A DNA stretch of 64,000 nucleotides from Hungatella effluvii (GTDB lineage: Bacteria; Bacillota; Clostridia; Lachnospirales; Lachnospiraceae), in the NCBI RefSeq assembly GCF_003201875.1, contig NZ_QJKD01000025.1, forward strand, positions 1-64,000. The letters run 5' to 3'. A program made the position numbers and the translations under genes. Position 1 is the stretch's first letter. Each line of letters starts with the position of its first letter. Shown one piece after another: positions 36,840 to 45,013 of the stretch. The notes under the pieces are model-generated. The model did no database searches. It was not told the origin of the DNA and saw only the letters and a list, made by a program, of their open reading frames with translations.

Positions 36840-37421
36840 GTGAAGGAAGAAAAAATAAGGATTTCCAAGCCGCCGGAGGAACGAAAACAGGAAATTATGG
36901 ACGCCGCCATGCAGGCATTTACAGAAAAGGGATATGAACAAACGACTATGCGGGATATTGCTGCAGTGATCGGCGTCGTTCCCGGCCTCTGTTACCGGTA
37001 TTTTAATTCGAAGCAGGAATTATTTGACAGCGCCGTCTCCCAGTATGTTCTGGACTACTGCGCCCCCATCGTTCAGGCTTTAAAGAGATACCGCGGGGAC
37101 ATCGACGGATTACTGGACTGCGTTGCGGACTTATTCCTGGACCGCGACGGCAAAGAGAAATACCATGAATTTTTCCATCAGGCTGAAAATAAAACCTTTC
37201 ACAGCCTGCTGTTTCTGTCCAACTGCGATTATTTATTTCCTTATGTAAAGTCTTTTTTCGACAGCCTGAATGAGAATGGAACCGCGGCGGTCGCCGATAC
37301 CGCTTCCTTTTCCAAATTTGTACTTTATGGTCTGTTTCCGATCCTGAATGATGACGAACTGTCTCCGGAAAGGAAAACAGAATTGGCCAGAGGCTATATT
37401 ACCGGGCTGCTGAAGCTGTAA
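36840..37421 (+). CDS. TetR-family regulator
   Basis: The 193-aa protein starts at a GTG behind GAGAGGTG. The helix-turn-helix is standard (AFTEKGYEQTTMRDIAAVIG, then PGLCYRYFNSKQELFDSAV). The C-terminal half is a ligand-binding domain without recognised family. It lies 70 bp before the SDR gene and diverges from codBA. Operator copies at both promoters suggest autoregulation and control of the SDR gene. Confidence 0.92.
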   Translation: MKEEKIRISKPPEERKQEIMDAAMQAFTEKGYEQTTMRDIAAVIGVVPGLCYRYFNSKQELFDSAVSQYVLDYCAPIVQALKRYRGDIDGLLDCVADLFLDRDGKEKYHEFFHQAENKTFHSLLFLSNCDYLFPYVKSFFDSLNENGTAAVADTASFSKFVLYGLFPILNDDELSPERKTELARGYITGLLKL

Positions 37422-37461
37422 TAGCACAGATATTGACAGGGGAGGCATTTCGGGCAGCGAG

Positions 37462-37474
37462 TGAACATTGTTCA
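37462..37474. promoter_or_regulatory. Operator before the SDR gene
   Basis: The perfect palindrome TGAAC-ATT-GTTCA lies 18 bp before the SDR start codon and 40 bp past the tetR stop. It matches the box at the tetR promoter in 12 of 13 positions. Confidence 0.65.
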
Positions 37475-37492
37475 ATGAGAGGAGTCTTATCA

Positions 37493-38281
37493 ATGAGTAA
37501 AACAGCATTAATCACCGGCGCAACCAGCGGTCTTGGGCTCAGCTATGCCAGATACTTTGCTTCCAAAGGATGCAATTTAATCATAACCGGACGGCGGGAA
37601 GACATCATCAGGGAAAATGCGGAAAGCCTGCAAAATCAATTCCATGTGAACGTGGAGGTCATCATCGCAGAGCTGTCCAGCTTAGACGGGATCAATCGGT
37701 TCCTCGCCCAAATCGGAGATCGAACCATCGATATTTTGGTGAACAACGCGGGCTTCGGGCTAAAACCTTCCTTTGTCGATACCCCGGAAACGGATGTGGA
37801 AAAGATGCTTTATCTGCAGGTCTGGTGTGTGACGAAGCTGACCCAGTTTGTACTAAAGGGCATGGTACGGAGGAATTCCGGAGCCATCATTAACATTTCA
37901 TCGGACGGAGCCTTTGCCGTTCTCCCGCACAATGTTCTTTATTCGTCCACGAAGCTCTATATTATAAATTTTACCGAAGGCTTACATATGGAGCTCTCCG
38001 GCACGGACATAAGGGTACAGGCCGTCTGCCCCGGATTTATTGATTCACATTTTCATGAAAGCGCTGAAATGCATATGGATAAGAGCAGGAAGGGATTATT
38101 CGGTTTTCGCGATCCCGATGCCATCGTCGCCGACGCCATGAAAGATTTCGCTAAGAAAAAGGTCATCTCCGTACCCGACACCGGTGCAAAGATGATACGG
38201 ACTCTCGTCAGGTTCTTACCCAGGAACCTGTTTTACCGGATGGCGGCCAGGTTTTCCAGCAGTCTCTCCGGCAAGAAATAA
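37493..38281 (+). CDS. Short-chain dehydrogenase/reductase
   Basis: The ATG at 37493 behind GAGAGGAG gives 262 aa. The Rossmann motif TGATSGLGLSYAR (residues 8-20), NNAG, the catalytic Ser/Tyr/Lys region (NISSDGAFAVLPHNVLYSSTKLY) and VCPGFIDSHF are present. This is a classical SDR resembling the DltE/YqjQ-type group. The substrate is unknown, but regulation by the adjacent TetR protein suggests a response to a xenobiotic or lipid-like compound. Confidence 0.9.
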   Translation: MSKTALITGATSGLGLSYARYFASKGCNLIITGRREDIIRENAESLQNQFHVNVEVIIAELSSLDGINRFLAQIGDRTIDILVNNAGFGLKPSFVDTPETDVEKMLYLQVWCVTKLTQFVLKGMVRRNSGAIINISSDGAFAVLPHNVLYSSTKLYIINFTEGLHMELSGTDIRVQAVCPGFIDSHFHESAEMHMDKSRKGLFGFRDPDAIVADAMKDFAKKKVISVPDTGAKMIRTLVRFLPRNLFYRMAARFSSSLSGKK

Positions 38282-38323
38282 ACGGCCACGGTAAACAGCC
38301 ACGGTCAGTTGCGTGTTCTGAAA

Positions 38324-38361
38324 CAGAATAGAGAGTCCGGCAAGCCTGACTCTCTATTCTG
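38324..38361. terminator. Convergent terminator, SDR and GNAT genes
   Basis: Perfect 14-bp arms cagaatagagagtc (38324-38337) and gactctctattctg (38348-38361) enclose a 10-nt loop between two converging genes. U-tracts are poor, so termination strength is uncertain. Confidence 0.7.
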
Positions 38362-38391
38362 CTGCATTTTCAAACAGCTCAAACCGGTCTG

Positions 38392-38934
38392 TTATAATCG
38401 TTTCATCATCCAATATGCGTCTGCATAAGTCCCATCCTTATACTTCATATTGTTCGGAAATGTCCCGAAGATTTCGAATCCCATCTTCTTATAGAGGGCT
38501 ATCGCTCTCTGATTATCGGCTACAACCTCCAGCTCAATCTGTTCAAATTGATGCTCTCTCGCAATTTCAATCAGCTTTCCGATCATCGCCTTTCCAATGC
38601 CGCGGCCGGTATACTTTTGATACAGCGCGATTCCCAGGCTGACGCGATGCTTAAATCTGCCCTGTTCCATCCCCATCAGGGAACAGTTTCCGACATACTC
38701 TCCATCGACAAATCCAAGAAGCATGATATTTTGTTTCGACTCATTCTGATTATGTATGAATTTTCGCTCGTCATCCAGCGTTAAATCGATCTCTTCCGGT
38801 TCTTTCACAAGAAACCTGGTCTCGCCGCACGTTGTTTTTAAGCATTCCAGCAGCATTTCGGCATCCTCTTCTCCGGCATTTCTAAGAAGCAGCTGATGTT
38901 CGCCCAGATCGATGATTTCGTCCTCTATTCTCAT
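38392..38934 (-). CDS. GNAT-family N-acetyltransferase
   Basis: The 180-aa protein contains the acetyl-CoA-binding motif region YTGRGIGKAMIGKLIEIA (motif A, about residues 108-125) and the C-terminal NQRAIALYKKMGFEIFG. The family acetylates amines, ribosomal proteins or small molecules; the target here is unknown. It is 18 bp upstream-adjacent to the ACT-domain gene on the same strand and may be cotranscribed with it. Confidence 0.9.
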   Translation of the reverse strand: MRIEDEIIDLGEHQLLLRNAGEEDAEMLLECLKTTCGETRFLVKEPEEIDLTLDDERKFIHNQNESKQNIMLLGFVDGEYVGNCSLMGMEQGRFKHRVSLGIALYQKYTGRGIGKAMIGKLIEIAREHQFEQIELEVVADNQRAIALYKKMGFEIFGTFPNNMKYKDGTYADAYWMMKRL

Positions 38935-38952
38935 AGTAATCCTCCCATATTC

Positions 38953-39360
38953 CTAAGAGACTACCGTAAACCCTTTTCCCGCCAGACACGCCTCGACCGC
39001 CCGGATATCATCTGCGTGAAAAATCAGGATCGGCTTGTTGGAATCACGGTTAAATGACAGATAAACGTAATCCACATTGATGTTGCTCTCTGAGAGAGCC
39101 ATCAAAAGGTGATGAAGGTTTCCCACTTCATCCGCCATCTCAACGCCCACCACGTCAGTCAGTTTGCATAAATAGTCCGCCTTCTCAAGTGCCGTTACCG
39201 CCTTGTCCGGAGCTGATACAACCATGCGGATAATTCCATACTCTGCACTGTCATTGGTTACGGAACCAAGGATATTGATGTTCTCCTCCTCAAGAATTCC
39301 GGTGACGTGCTTAAATGTGCCTTTTCTATTCTCTGCGTAAATCGATAATTGCTTCAGCAT
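38953..39360 (-). CDS. Tandem ACT-domain protein
   Basis: The 135-aa protein consists of two ACT domains (LKQLSIYAENRKGTFKHVTG and, in the second half, VEMADEVGNLHHLLMALSE). Such stand-alone proteins bind amino acids and often regulate their metabolism. The length is typical. It precedes the GNAT gene on the same strand. Confidence 0.88.
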   Translation of the reverse strand: MLKQLSIYAENRKGTFKHVTGILEEENINILGSVTNDSAEYGIIRMVVSAPDKAVTALEKADYLCKLTDVVGVEMADEVGNLHHLLMALSESNINVDYVYLSFNRDSNKPILIFHADDIRAVEACLAGKGFTVVS

Positions 39361-39449
39361 AACTTATCCTCCTGATTGTTTACTTTCGCCTTATGGCTCG
39401 CTGATTAACAGATTATACCATAAACCTGTCCATTCTGAAACCACCTCTG

Positions 39450-39668
39450 TTATAGAAGTTCTCCCAGAATCTCTTTCAGATTCTTCATCTCCTCTTCGGA
39501 CAGCGTCGTTCCCTTTCCCATCTTTTCGTGATCCGGCGCCCAGTCACGGATGTCATACTTCGGGGCACCGCCGTTCCAGCTGATCAGATTCACTTCTTTT
39601 CTCCAGCCTTTGGCATTCTCGGACAGCACGCCAAACTCTTTTACAATATCAAACTTAATATCCGCCAT
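39450..39668 (-). CDS. YdbC-like PC4-fold nucleic-acid-binding protein
   Basis: The 72-aa protein matches the YdbC/PC4 pattern (FDIVKEFGVLSENAKGW, VNLISWNGGAPKYDIRDW, GTTLSEEEMKNL). Members of this family bind single-stranded DNA or RNA. It overlaps the preceding 129-aa gene by 14 bp, implying coupled translation. Confidence 0.88.
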   Translation of the reverse strand: MADIKFDIVKEFGVLSENAKGWRKEVNLISWNGGAPKYDIRDWAPDHEKMGKGTTLSEEEMKNLKEILGELL

Positions 39669-40044
39669 TCTCTGCCCCTCTTTCCCGTTTCTTTATTTCC
39701 TCCGCAGTCGGAAGTTCCAGATCCTCTTTTATATCGACATCCGCCTCCATGACCGCTTTATAGTACTGATGGATCGTTTTATTGACAGAAATAATCCGGC
39801 TTTTGGGATTAATCCGTTTTACTGCCTCATCAAAATCCTGTGTCCCGCCCTTTTCCATGGCGTCTTTGATCTGCAGGTAATACATAATCAGGTGTTCCCG
39901 CTTCTCACCCGGAATCAGTTCTTCCAGAAGCCTTCCCACCTTGTTTCTGTGCTTCGCACCGTAACGGAAATAATGGTGCAGGGCTTCCTCTTCCCGCTTT
40001 CTCTGTTCTTCCCTGCTTTCTATGGTAAATCCCATAAATTTCAT
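39655..40044 (-). CDS. Hypothetical protein, 129 aa
   Basis: The ATG at 40044 is preceded by GGAGG at 8-base spacing; a GTG three codons upstream overlaps that site and is rejected. The protein is helical and charged (MKFMGFTIESREEQRKREEE, then LLEELIPGEKREHLIMYYL). No motif is recognised. It is coupled to the YdbC-like gene. Confidence 0.7.
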   Translation of the reverse strand: MKFMGFTIESREEQRKREEEALHHYFRYGAKHRNKVGRLLEELIPGEKREHLIMYYLQIKDAMEKGGTQDFDEAVKRINPKSRIISVNKTIHQYYKAVMEADVDIKEDLELPTAEEIKKRERGAENGGY

Positions 40045-40196
40045 AATAATCACCTCCGTATGCTGTCCGGTCGTCCTGAGTATCAGCCGCGTGCTTTCAG
40101 AATATCAGCCTTTTTATGATCTGTCAATCACCGGATCAGCAGTTCATCGCTTATCCGGACTGTGAACCGCAGAATATGGGAACACGGTATACTCAT

Positions 40197-40296
40197 AGAA
40201 TAAAGAGTCCGGCGAGCCGGAGTCGCGCGCCGGAGCGCGGCTGCTTCAGCGGCCATACTTCCTTAGCGCGGAGTGCGCCTCCTGCCAGGAGGGCTT
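40197..40296 (+). ncRNA. Candidate small structured RNA with terminator
   Basis: This very GC-rich stretch folds into successive hairpins on the plus strand: tccggc-ga-gccgga (40209-40222), an inner ggctgcttcagcggcc, and finally gcctcctgccaggagggc followed by six T (about 40277-40296). A TATACT box at 40188-40193 could be its -10, though no good -35 was found. No credible protein is encoded. A second dyad, tgtaacagga/tcctgttaca (40302-40327), follows. Confidence 0.4.
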
Positions 40297-40330
40297 TTTT
40301 GTGTAACAGGAGCACTTTCCTGTTACATAA

Positions 40331-40365
40331 AAAAAAGAAAAGGCCCAGTAAATACTGAGCCTTTT
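40331..40365 (-). terminator. ssrA terminator
   Basis: On the minus strand aaggctcagta/tactgggcctt forms an 11-bp stem with a short loop, followed by cttttttttt. It lies directly after the tmRNA 3' end. Confidence 0.93.
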
Positions 40366-40368
40366 GAG

Positions 40369-40708
40369 TGGAGTAGACGGGATTTGAACCCGTGTCCAAA
40401 AACCAATTCCCTGTTCTTCTACTATCATAGTCAGTTATTTTACATTCCCTCTGTCACCCGAAAACTGACACCCTGGTGAGTTCAGTAGCTTCATCATACG
40501 CCCATATGCTCAAAGCTTTGCATAAGTCGTTTCTCACATCGTCGATGCCGGATTCTTAAGGTGTGAGTGCCCTAAGGCCGACAAGCAGCATTAAGCTGCC
40601 AGTGCTAATTCGTTATTGTTAGCGTTTATATTTAAGTTTGCCATTTAACGCATCGCATGCGGATAGCTTCACCAGCTGCATGACCCCTGTCGAAACCAGT
40701 ACTACCCC
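40369..40708 (-). ncRNA. ssrA: Transfer-messenger RNA (tmRNA)
   Basis: Ends were set by the tRNA-like acceptor stem: 5' GGGGTAG pairs with 3' CTACTCC, followed by discriminator A; CCA is not encoded. The T-arm ACGGGTTCAAATCCCGT and the 5' segment ACTGGTTTCGACAGGGG are diagnostic. The tag frame (40591-40641) reads ANLNINANNNELALAA then TAA. tmRNA rescues stalled ribosomes and tags nascent chains for proteolysis. A TTGACA-17-TAGTAT promoter precedes it. Confidence 0.97.
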
Positions 40709-40736
40709 GGACTGGTGCCTCTTTTGAGGTATCCTT

Positions 40737-40765
40737 ATACTAGCACGAAACAGGAACGCTGTCAA
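40737..40765 (-). promoter_or_regulatory. ssrA promoter
   Basis: TTGACA (40760-40765), 17-bp spacer and TAGTAT (40737-40742) lie 30 bp upstream of the tmRNA 5' end. Confidence 0.85.
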
Positions 40766-40805
40766 GAGTGCTGCCCAAGATTCCGGATTTTGGAACTGCC
40801 GTCAA

Positions 40806-41090
40806 ATCCCGTTCTCAGGCCCGCCGTCCTCGGCCTCCCGTTCGGCCACGGCTGGCTCCTGCGCCCTTTCCAGTGACTTTGCAGGGTATTAGCAATTCTT
40901 AACGCGCAGGATTTTTCGTTCAGGGGAAATGACCACCTGTCTGAGCGCAGCGAGTTTGGTCATTTTCTCTGGTTTTTAGAAAAATTCTGCACGTTTAGAA
41001 GTGCTTATGCCCGAAACTGGAACTGGAAAGGGCGCAGGAGCCAGCCGTGACCGAACGGGAGGCCGAGGACGGCGGGCCTGGGAACGGGAT
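40806..41090. repeat. 285-bp hairpin element, copy 1
   Basis: Outer arms 40806-40874 and 41022-41090 pair over 67 of 69 bp. The inner region (40866-41030) is homologous, in the opposite orientation, to 45083-45249 of copy 2, but the outer arms of the two copies differ almost completely in sequence. Inside the core further stems form: ttcttaacgcgcaggattttt with its near-complement, and aaatgacca/tggtcattt around a conserved tip containing ctgagcgcagcgagt. The element fills the gap between ssrA and the lipase-like gene, ending 9 bp from the latter's stop. No transposase is encoded. Confidence 0.8.
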
Positions 41091-41099
41091 CTGCTAATC

Positions 41100-42491
41100 C
41101 TAAAAACCTTTTTTTACCAGTTCTGAAACGATCTGGACATAGCATTCCACCACATCGAAGCCTTTATAATCTTCCCTTTTCAAGTCAATCATATCCCCGT
41201 GAGATATCCCGCGGTGGCCGCTGCTGGCAAACACGGTGCGGAATTCTCCCCAGCGGGCAGACTCCGTGCTCACCAGGCCGTCATTGTCCCCCTCCAGAGG
41301 CTTTATGAGGCAGTAGGGAATCCACAGCAGCGGATCGCTGAAACAGTCGCGCATCTTCGAAGCATAGCTCTGATAGAAGACACCGGACGCATCGGGAACC
41401 GACTCATTAAATGCTCTGCTGGACTCTGTGGAAAACTGATGGGTCGCGGTATAGAAATCCGGGTTCTTATCCCCAAACCGGGAAAATGTCCGGTCAAAGC
41501 ATTTGGCAACCAGACGGTATAAGCCTTCCGGTAAGCGGACGGCGTAGTCAACGAACCGGCATCCGTGATGCGGGGTACTGACTGTCGTAAGTGACGCCGT
41601 GTATGGCGCCATCCCCAGCTTGCTGATGGCATAGCGCGCATCCAGTCCGCCCTTTGAGTGTGCAATGATGTTGACCTTTTCACATCCGGTCTCCTTCACC
41701 ACCTCCAGGATCTTCTTCCGAATGTCCTCTGCGTTGTAGGTAATGGTCCCCAGCGCCTCCTGATTGCCATAGTAGACGGTGGCCCCTAGCCGCGTCAGTT
41801 CCCGGGGAATTCTTCCCCAGTAGTTAAAGTAACGAAGGTCGCGGAAGCCGACTCCATGCACCATAATGAGCGGATACTTCGTCCGGCAGAGATTGGACTC
41901 CACGCGGGTCGACCGGACGGATTCCTTGTAGCAGGCAAAATCATACTCCGCCCGTACCAGTCTCATGGCATGGAGCAGCACAGCCAGATTGACAATCGGA
42001 ATCCACATGGCCAGCAGCATCAGGACCCGCATTCTCACGCGAAGACGCGCCGACGTAAGATACATCCTCAGAATTCCATTCCACAGAAGAACCAGAAGAG
42101 CCGCTGCCGCAAATACCATATTGCCGATCAGGACACCCACCGGCCATTCCGCTGTCTCAGCGCTGCCGCTGAGCAGACGGGGATATAGGACAAATGCAAT
42201 CAGGCACTGTGCCAGAATTCCGTAAATCGCAGCAAATCCAAGAGTCCGTCCACCGCGCATGATAACGAGACGCAGCTTTGCATGGTTCTTGTCATGGTAC
42301 GGTCTTATATTAAAATAAAGCCAGCAAATGCTTAAGAGAATGGCCCCAACAACTGCCGCTGCGGGCTGTGCCGGTATCGTCCCTTCCATGAGGCGTCCGG
42401 TAAATAAGCCGTACACAAGCAGCGGAAGATTCGATACCGCCGCAATCATAAGCGCCAGATACAGCTTCCTTAATAATCTTTTTGCCTTCAT
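41100..42491 (-). CDS. Membrane-anchored alpha/beta hydrolase (lipase-like)
   Basis: The 463-aa protein has about six hydrophobic helices in its first 180 residues, then an alpha/beta-hydrolase domain with the oxyanion-hole start PLIMVHGVGFRDLRYFNYWG (207-226), nucleophile S279 in IIAHSKGGLDARY, and STPHHGCRF. The C-terminal SSGHRGISHGDM probably supplies the catalytic histidine. It resembles bacterial class I/II lipases in this domain. The multi-helix N-terminal module is unusual and suggests action at the membrane. Function is inferred. Confidence 0.75.
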   Translation of the reverse strand: MKAKRLLRKLYLALMIAAVSNLPLLVYGLFTGRLMEGTIPAQPAAAVVGAILLSICWLYFNIRPYHDKNHAKLRLVIMRGGRTLGFAAIYGILAQCLIAFVLYPRLLSGSAETAEWPVGVLIGNMVFAAAALLVLLWNGILRMYLTSARLRVRMRVLMLLAMWIPIVNLAVLLHAMRLVRAEYDFACYKESVRSTRVESNLCRTKYPLIMVHGVGFRDLRYFNYWGRIPRELTRLGATVYYGNQEALGTITYNAEDIRKKILEVVKETGCEKVNIIAHSKGGLDARYAISKLGMAPYTASLTTVSTPHHGCRFVDYAVRLPEGLYRLVAKCFDRTFSRFGDKNPDFYTATHQFSTESSRAFNESVPDASGVFYQSYASKMRDCFSDPLLWIPYCLIKPLEGDNDGLVSTESARWGEFRTVFASSGHRGISHGDMIDLKREDYKGFDVVECYVQIVSELVKKGF

Positions 42492-42552
42492 GAGTTTACT
42501 CCCCTCTGTCTTCTTCTGTTATCCGCCGATGATTCCCACTGATACCTGCTTT

Positions 42553-43545
42553 CTAACGTTCTTCTCCGTATCCGCGGCCCTCTTGAATATCCAGATCCCG
42601 GAACAGCGAGGCGACGGCAGCTTCATACTCCGCGGCCCGCTCCGCCTTGCGAATCTTCTTTCCGTATTTTTCCGATCCTGGAAACAGAAACAGCAGGTAA
42701 AACCAGAGTTCCTTCATCTTAAACAGGACATTCCGGTTGCCGGATATGGTCTCCCGGTAACCCTGGTAAATCATATCGTGAAATTCCTTAATCCGGCCTT
42801 TGTCCGGAAAACCGAATCCCTTAATCTCACCAGCCAGTCCGGGATTTGCGATCAGGCCCCGGCCCAGCATAATACAGTCCACCTCCGGAAATCCGGCGTG
42901 GAACTCCTCCCAGTCCCCGGGAGTAAAGATGTCTCCATTGTACCATACCTCATTTCTGCTGGCTTTCAGAGCCTTTTGAAATGCGGCGCGGTCAGGCGTA
43001 CTCTTATAGAAATCACTTCTCACCCGCGGATGGATTATCAATTCTTTTAAGGGATATTTATTGTAAATTTCAAGGAGTTCCTCAAATTCATCCGGCGATG
43101 CCATTCCCAGCCTTGTTTTTACGGAAAGACGGATATGGATTCCCGCACATACCTCATCAAGAAATGCATCCAGCGCTTCCTTTTTCGCCAGAAAACCGGC
43201 TCCCTTATATTTCGTAACCACCGTTCCGGACGGACATCCCAGATTTAAATTCACCTCGTCATACCCCAGCGCCTCAAGCTCACCCGCCATCCAGATAAAG
43301 TCTTCCGCACGGTTTGTGAGAATCTGAGGAATCAGGGTAATTCCTTTGTTATGTTCCGGAAGCACATCATTTCGCTCTCTCGAAGCGAAGCGGTGATTCT
43401 GGTTCGGCTGTAAAAATGGAGTAAAATACCGGTCCACATGGGGAAACAGCGCGTGATGGGCGCTCCGGTATACATAGCCTGTAATCCCCTCCATCGGGGC
43501 AAAACAGCAGCATGGTTCCTTATGATCTTCTCTCTTTTCAATCAC
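42553..43545 (-). CDS. tRNA-dihydrouridine synthase family protein
   Basis: The 330-aa TIM-barrel flavoprotein starts CFAPMEGITGYVYRSAHH. It contains EVNLNLGCPSGTVVTKYKGAG (catalytic Cys in NLGCP), SVKTRLG, ELIIHPRVRSDFYK and NGDIFTPGDW, plus MLGRGLIANPGLAGEIKG. Dus enzymes reduce uridines in tRNA. The start is a GTG at 43545 overlapping the MATE gene by 8 bp. Which tRNA site it modifies is not visible. Confidence 0.92.
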   Translation of the reverse strand: MIEKREDHKEPCCCFAPMEGITGYVYRSAHHALFPHVDRYFTPFLQPNQNHRFASRERNDVLPEHNKGITLIPQILTNRAEDFIWMAGELEALGYDEVNLNLGCPSGTVVTKYKGAGFLAKKEALDAFLDEVCAGIHIRLSVKTRLGMASPDEFEELLEIYNKYPLKELIIHPRVRSDFYKSTPDRAAFQKALKASRNEVWYNGDIFTPGDWEEFHAGFPEVDCIMLGRGLIANPGLAGEIKGFGFPDKGRIKEFHDMIYQGYRETISGNRNVLFKMKELWFYLLFLFPGSEKYGKKIRKAERAAEYEAAVASLFRDLDIQEGRGYGEER

Positions 43546-44896
43546 CAGACTCGTCTCCGCCTTTCAATCCTTTTATTCTCACAAAATAGCTGACGACCAG
43601 CACCACATCCGCGCCGATCCAGGCCAGGATCTCTGCATAAAAAATGCCCTCCTGCCCGAAGGCCCGCGGTAGAAACAGCGCAGCTCCCGTTCTCATTAAA
43701 AATTCCACCACGCCGGACAGCATGGGCAGAACTGTATCTCCCATCCCCTGGATGGATGAGCGAACCACGTGAAGCAGGTAAAGGATAGGGAGACAGACGC
43801 TCATGATTGCCAGATAATGGTAGGCGATTTCCATAGTCCTGGCCGCCTCTTCGGGTGTTCCCGTGATGAAGCATCCGAGAATCGCCTGCCCGAAGACCAG
43901 CATCACGGCCGCGATCACAGCCGAGGTGAGCATGGCTAAGAGAAGCCCTGATTTCATCCCCTGCCTGATGCGCCTGATCTTTCCGGCGCCCAGATTCTGG
44001 CCCACATAAGTAGTCATGGCATAGCCATAGGAGGTCGCGGCGATCTCCAGCAGTCCATACAGCTTGTTGGTCGCCGTAAATCCAGCGATGAAGAGAACTC
44101 CGAATCCATTGACCACCGACTGCACAATCATACCGCCCACAGCGATGATTCCATTCTGGAATGCCATGGGAATTCCCAGGGTCATCAGCTTTCTGCAAAG
44201 ATACGGTTCCAGGTGAAAATCCTTCTTTTCAAATGAAAGAATCGACACCTTTAACAGGCTCTTTAAACAGTATAAACTGGAGCAGGCCTGCGCGATCAGC
44301 GTGGCCGCGGCCGCACCGCCGATCCCCCAGTGAAAGACAAGTACAAACAGCAGGTCCAGGCCGATGTTGACCGCGGATGCCACCACCATAGCGTGGAGCG
44401 GTGTTTTCCCGTCTCCCATGGCCCGAAGGATGGAGGCCAGAACATTATATGCCATCACAATGGGAATTCCCCAGAACATGATCCTTAAATACAAAAGACT
44501 CCGCCCGATGATTTCATCCGGCGTATTCAAAAGCAGCAGGACCGGCCGCGCGGCCGCCTGCATGAGAGCTAACATGACCACGGATCCAAGACAGGCCAGA
44601 ATCGCCGAATTTGCGATTACCTGCCGAAGCTTTCTGTAATCTCCAGCCCCGAATTCGTAGGCCATCAGTATGGCAAATCCCTGGGATATGCCCTGAATCA
44701 TCCCCAACACCATCCAGTTCAGCCAGTCCGCGGCCCCCAGCGCAGCCAACGCGCCGACGCCCAGGGCCTGACCAACCACCATGGTGTCCACCACGGTATA
44801 AAACTGCTGAAATACATTGCCAAACATCAGAGGCAGTGAAAACGCGAAAATAAGCTTCAGCGGATGCCCCTCCGTCATTGTCCTAATTTTGGCCAT
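43538..44896 (-). CDS. MATE-family efflux transporter
   Basis: The ATG at 44896 behind AGGAGA gives 452 aa with twelve predicted helices in two repeats (MTEGHPLKLIFAFSLPLMFGN; VVDTMVVGQALGVGALAALG). MATE proteins export cationic drugs or metabolites using Na+ or H+ gradients. Translational overlap with the dus gene downstream implies an operon, a chance pairing as far as function goes. Confidence 0.93.
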   Translation of the reverse strand: MAKIRTMTEGHPLKLIFAFSLPLMFGNVFQQFYTVVDTMVVGQALGVGALAALGAADWLNWMVLGMIQGISQGFAILMAYEFGAGDYRKLRQVIANSAILACLGSVVMLALMQAAARPVLLLLNTPDEIIGRSLLYLRIMFWGIPIVMAYNVLASILRAMGDGKTPLHAMVVASAVNIGLDLLFVLVFHWGIGGAAAATLIAQACSSLYCLKSLLKVSILSFEKKDFHLEPYLCRKLMTLGIPMAFQNGIIAVGGMIVQSVVNGFGVLFIAGFTATNKLYGLLEIAATSYGYAMTTYVGQNLGAGKIRRIRQGMKSGLLLAMLTSAVIAAVMLVFGQAILGCFITGTPEEAARTMEIAYHYLAIMSVCLPILYLLHVVRSSIQGMGDTVLPMLSGVVEFLMRTGAALFLPRAFGQEGIFYAEILAWIGADVVLVVSYFVRIKGLKGGDESGD

Positions 44897-45013
44897 TTTA
44901 ATTTTCTCCTGATTTCTTTTTCCTTTTATCAATACCGTATATTTCCAGAATGATTATAACCTGTCAAGGCAAAAAGTGCAATCCGATTCCGGAAAGTGTC
45001 CGGCCGGAGGGCG

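Noticed and set aside
40193-40479. Several 60-70-aa frames across the ssrA 3' end
   Set aside because: They overlap the tmRNA acceptor arm, its terminator and the hairpin-rich segment; none has a start signal.
40806-41090. Insertion sequence or CRISPR-like array
   Set aside because: There is no transposase frame and no regularly spaced direct repeat; the structure is a single long hairpin.
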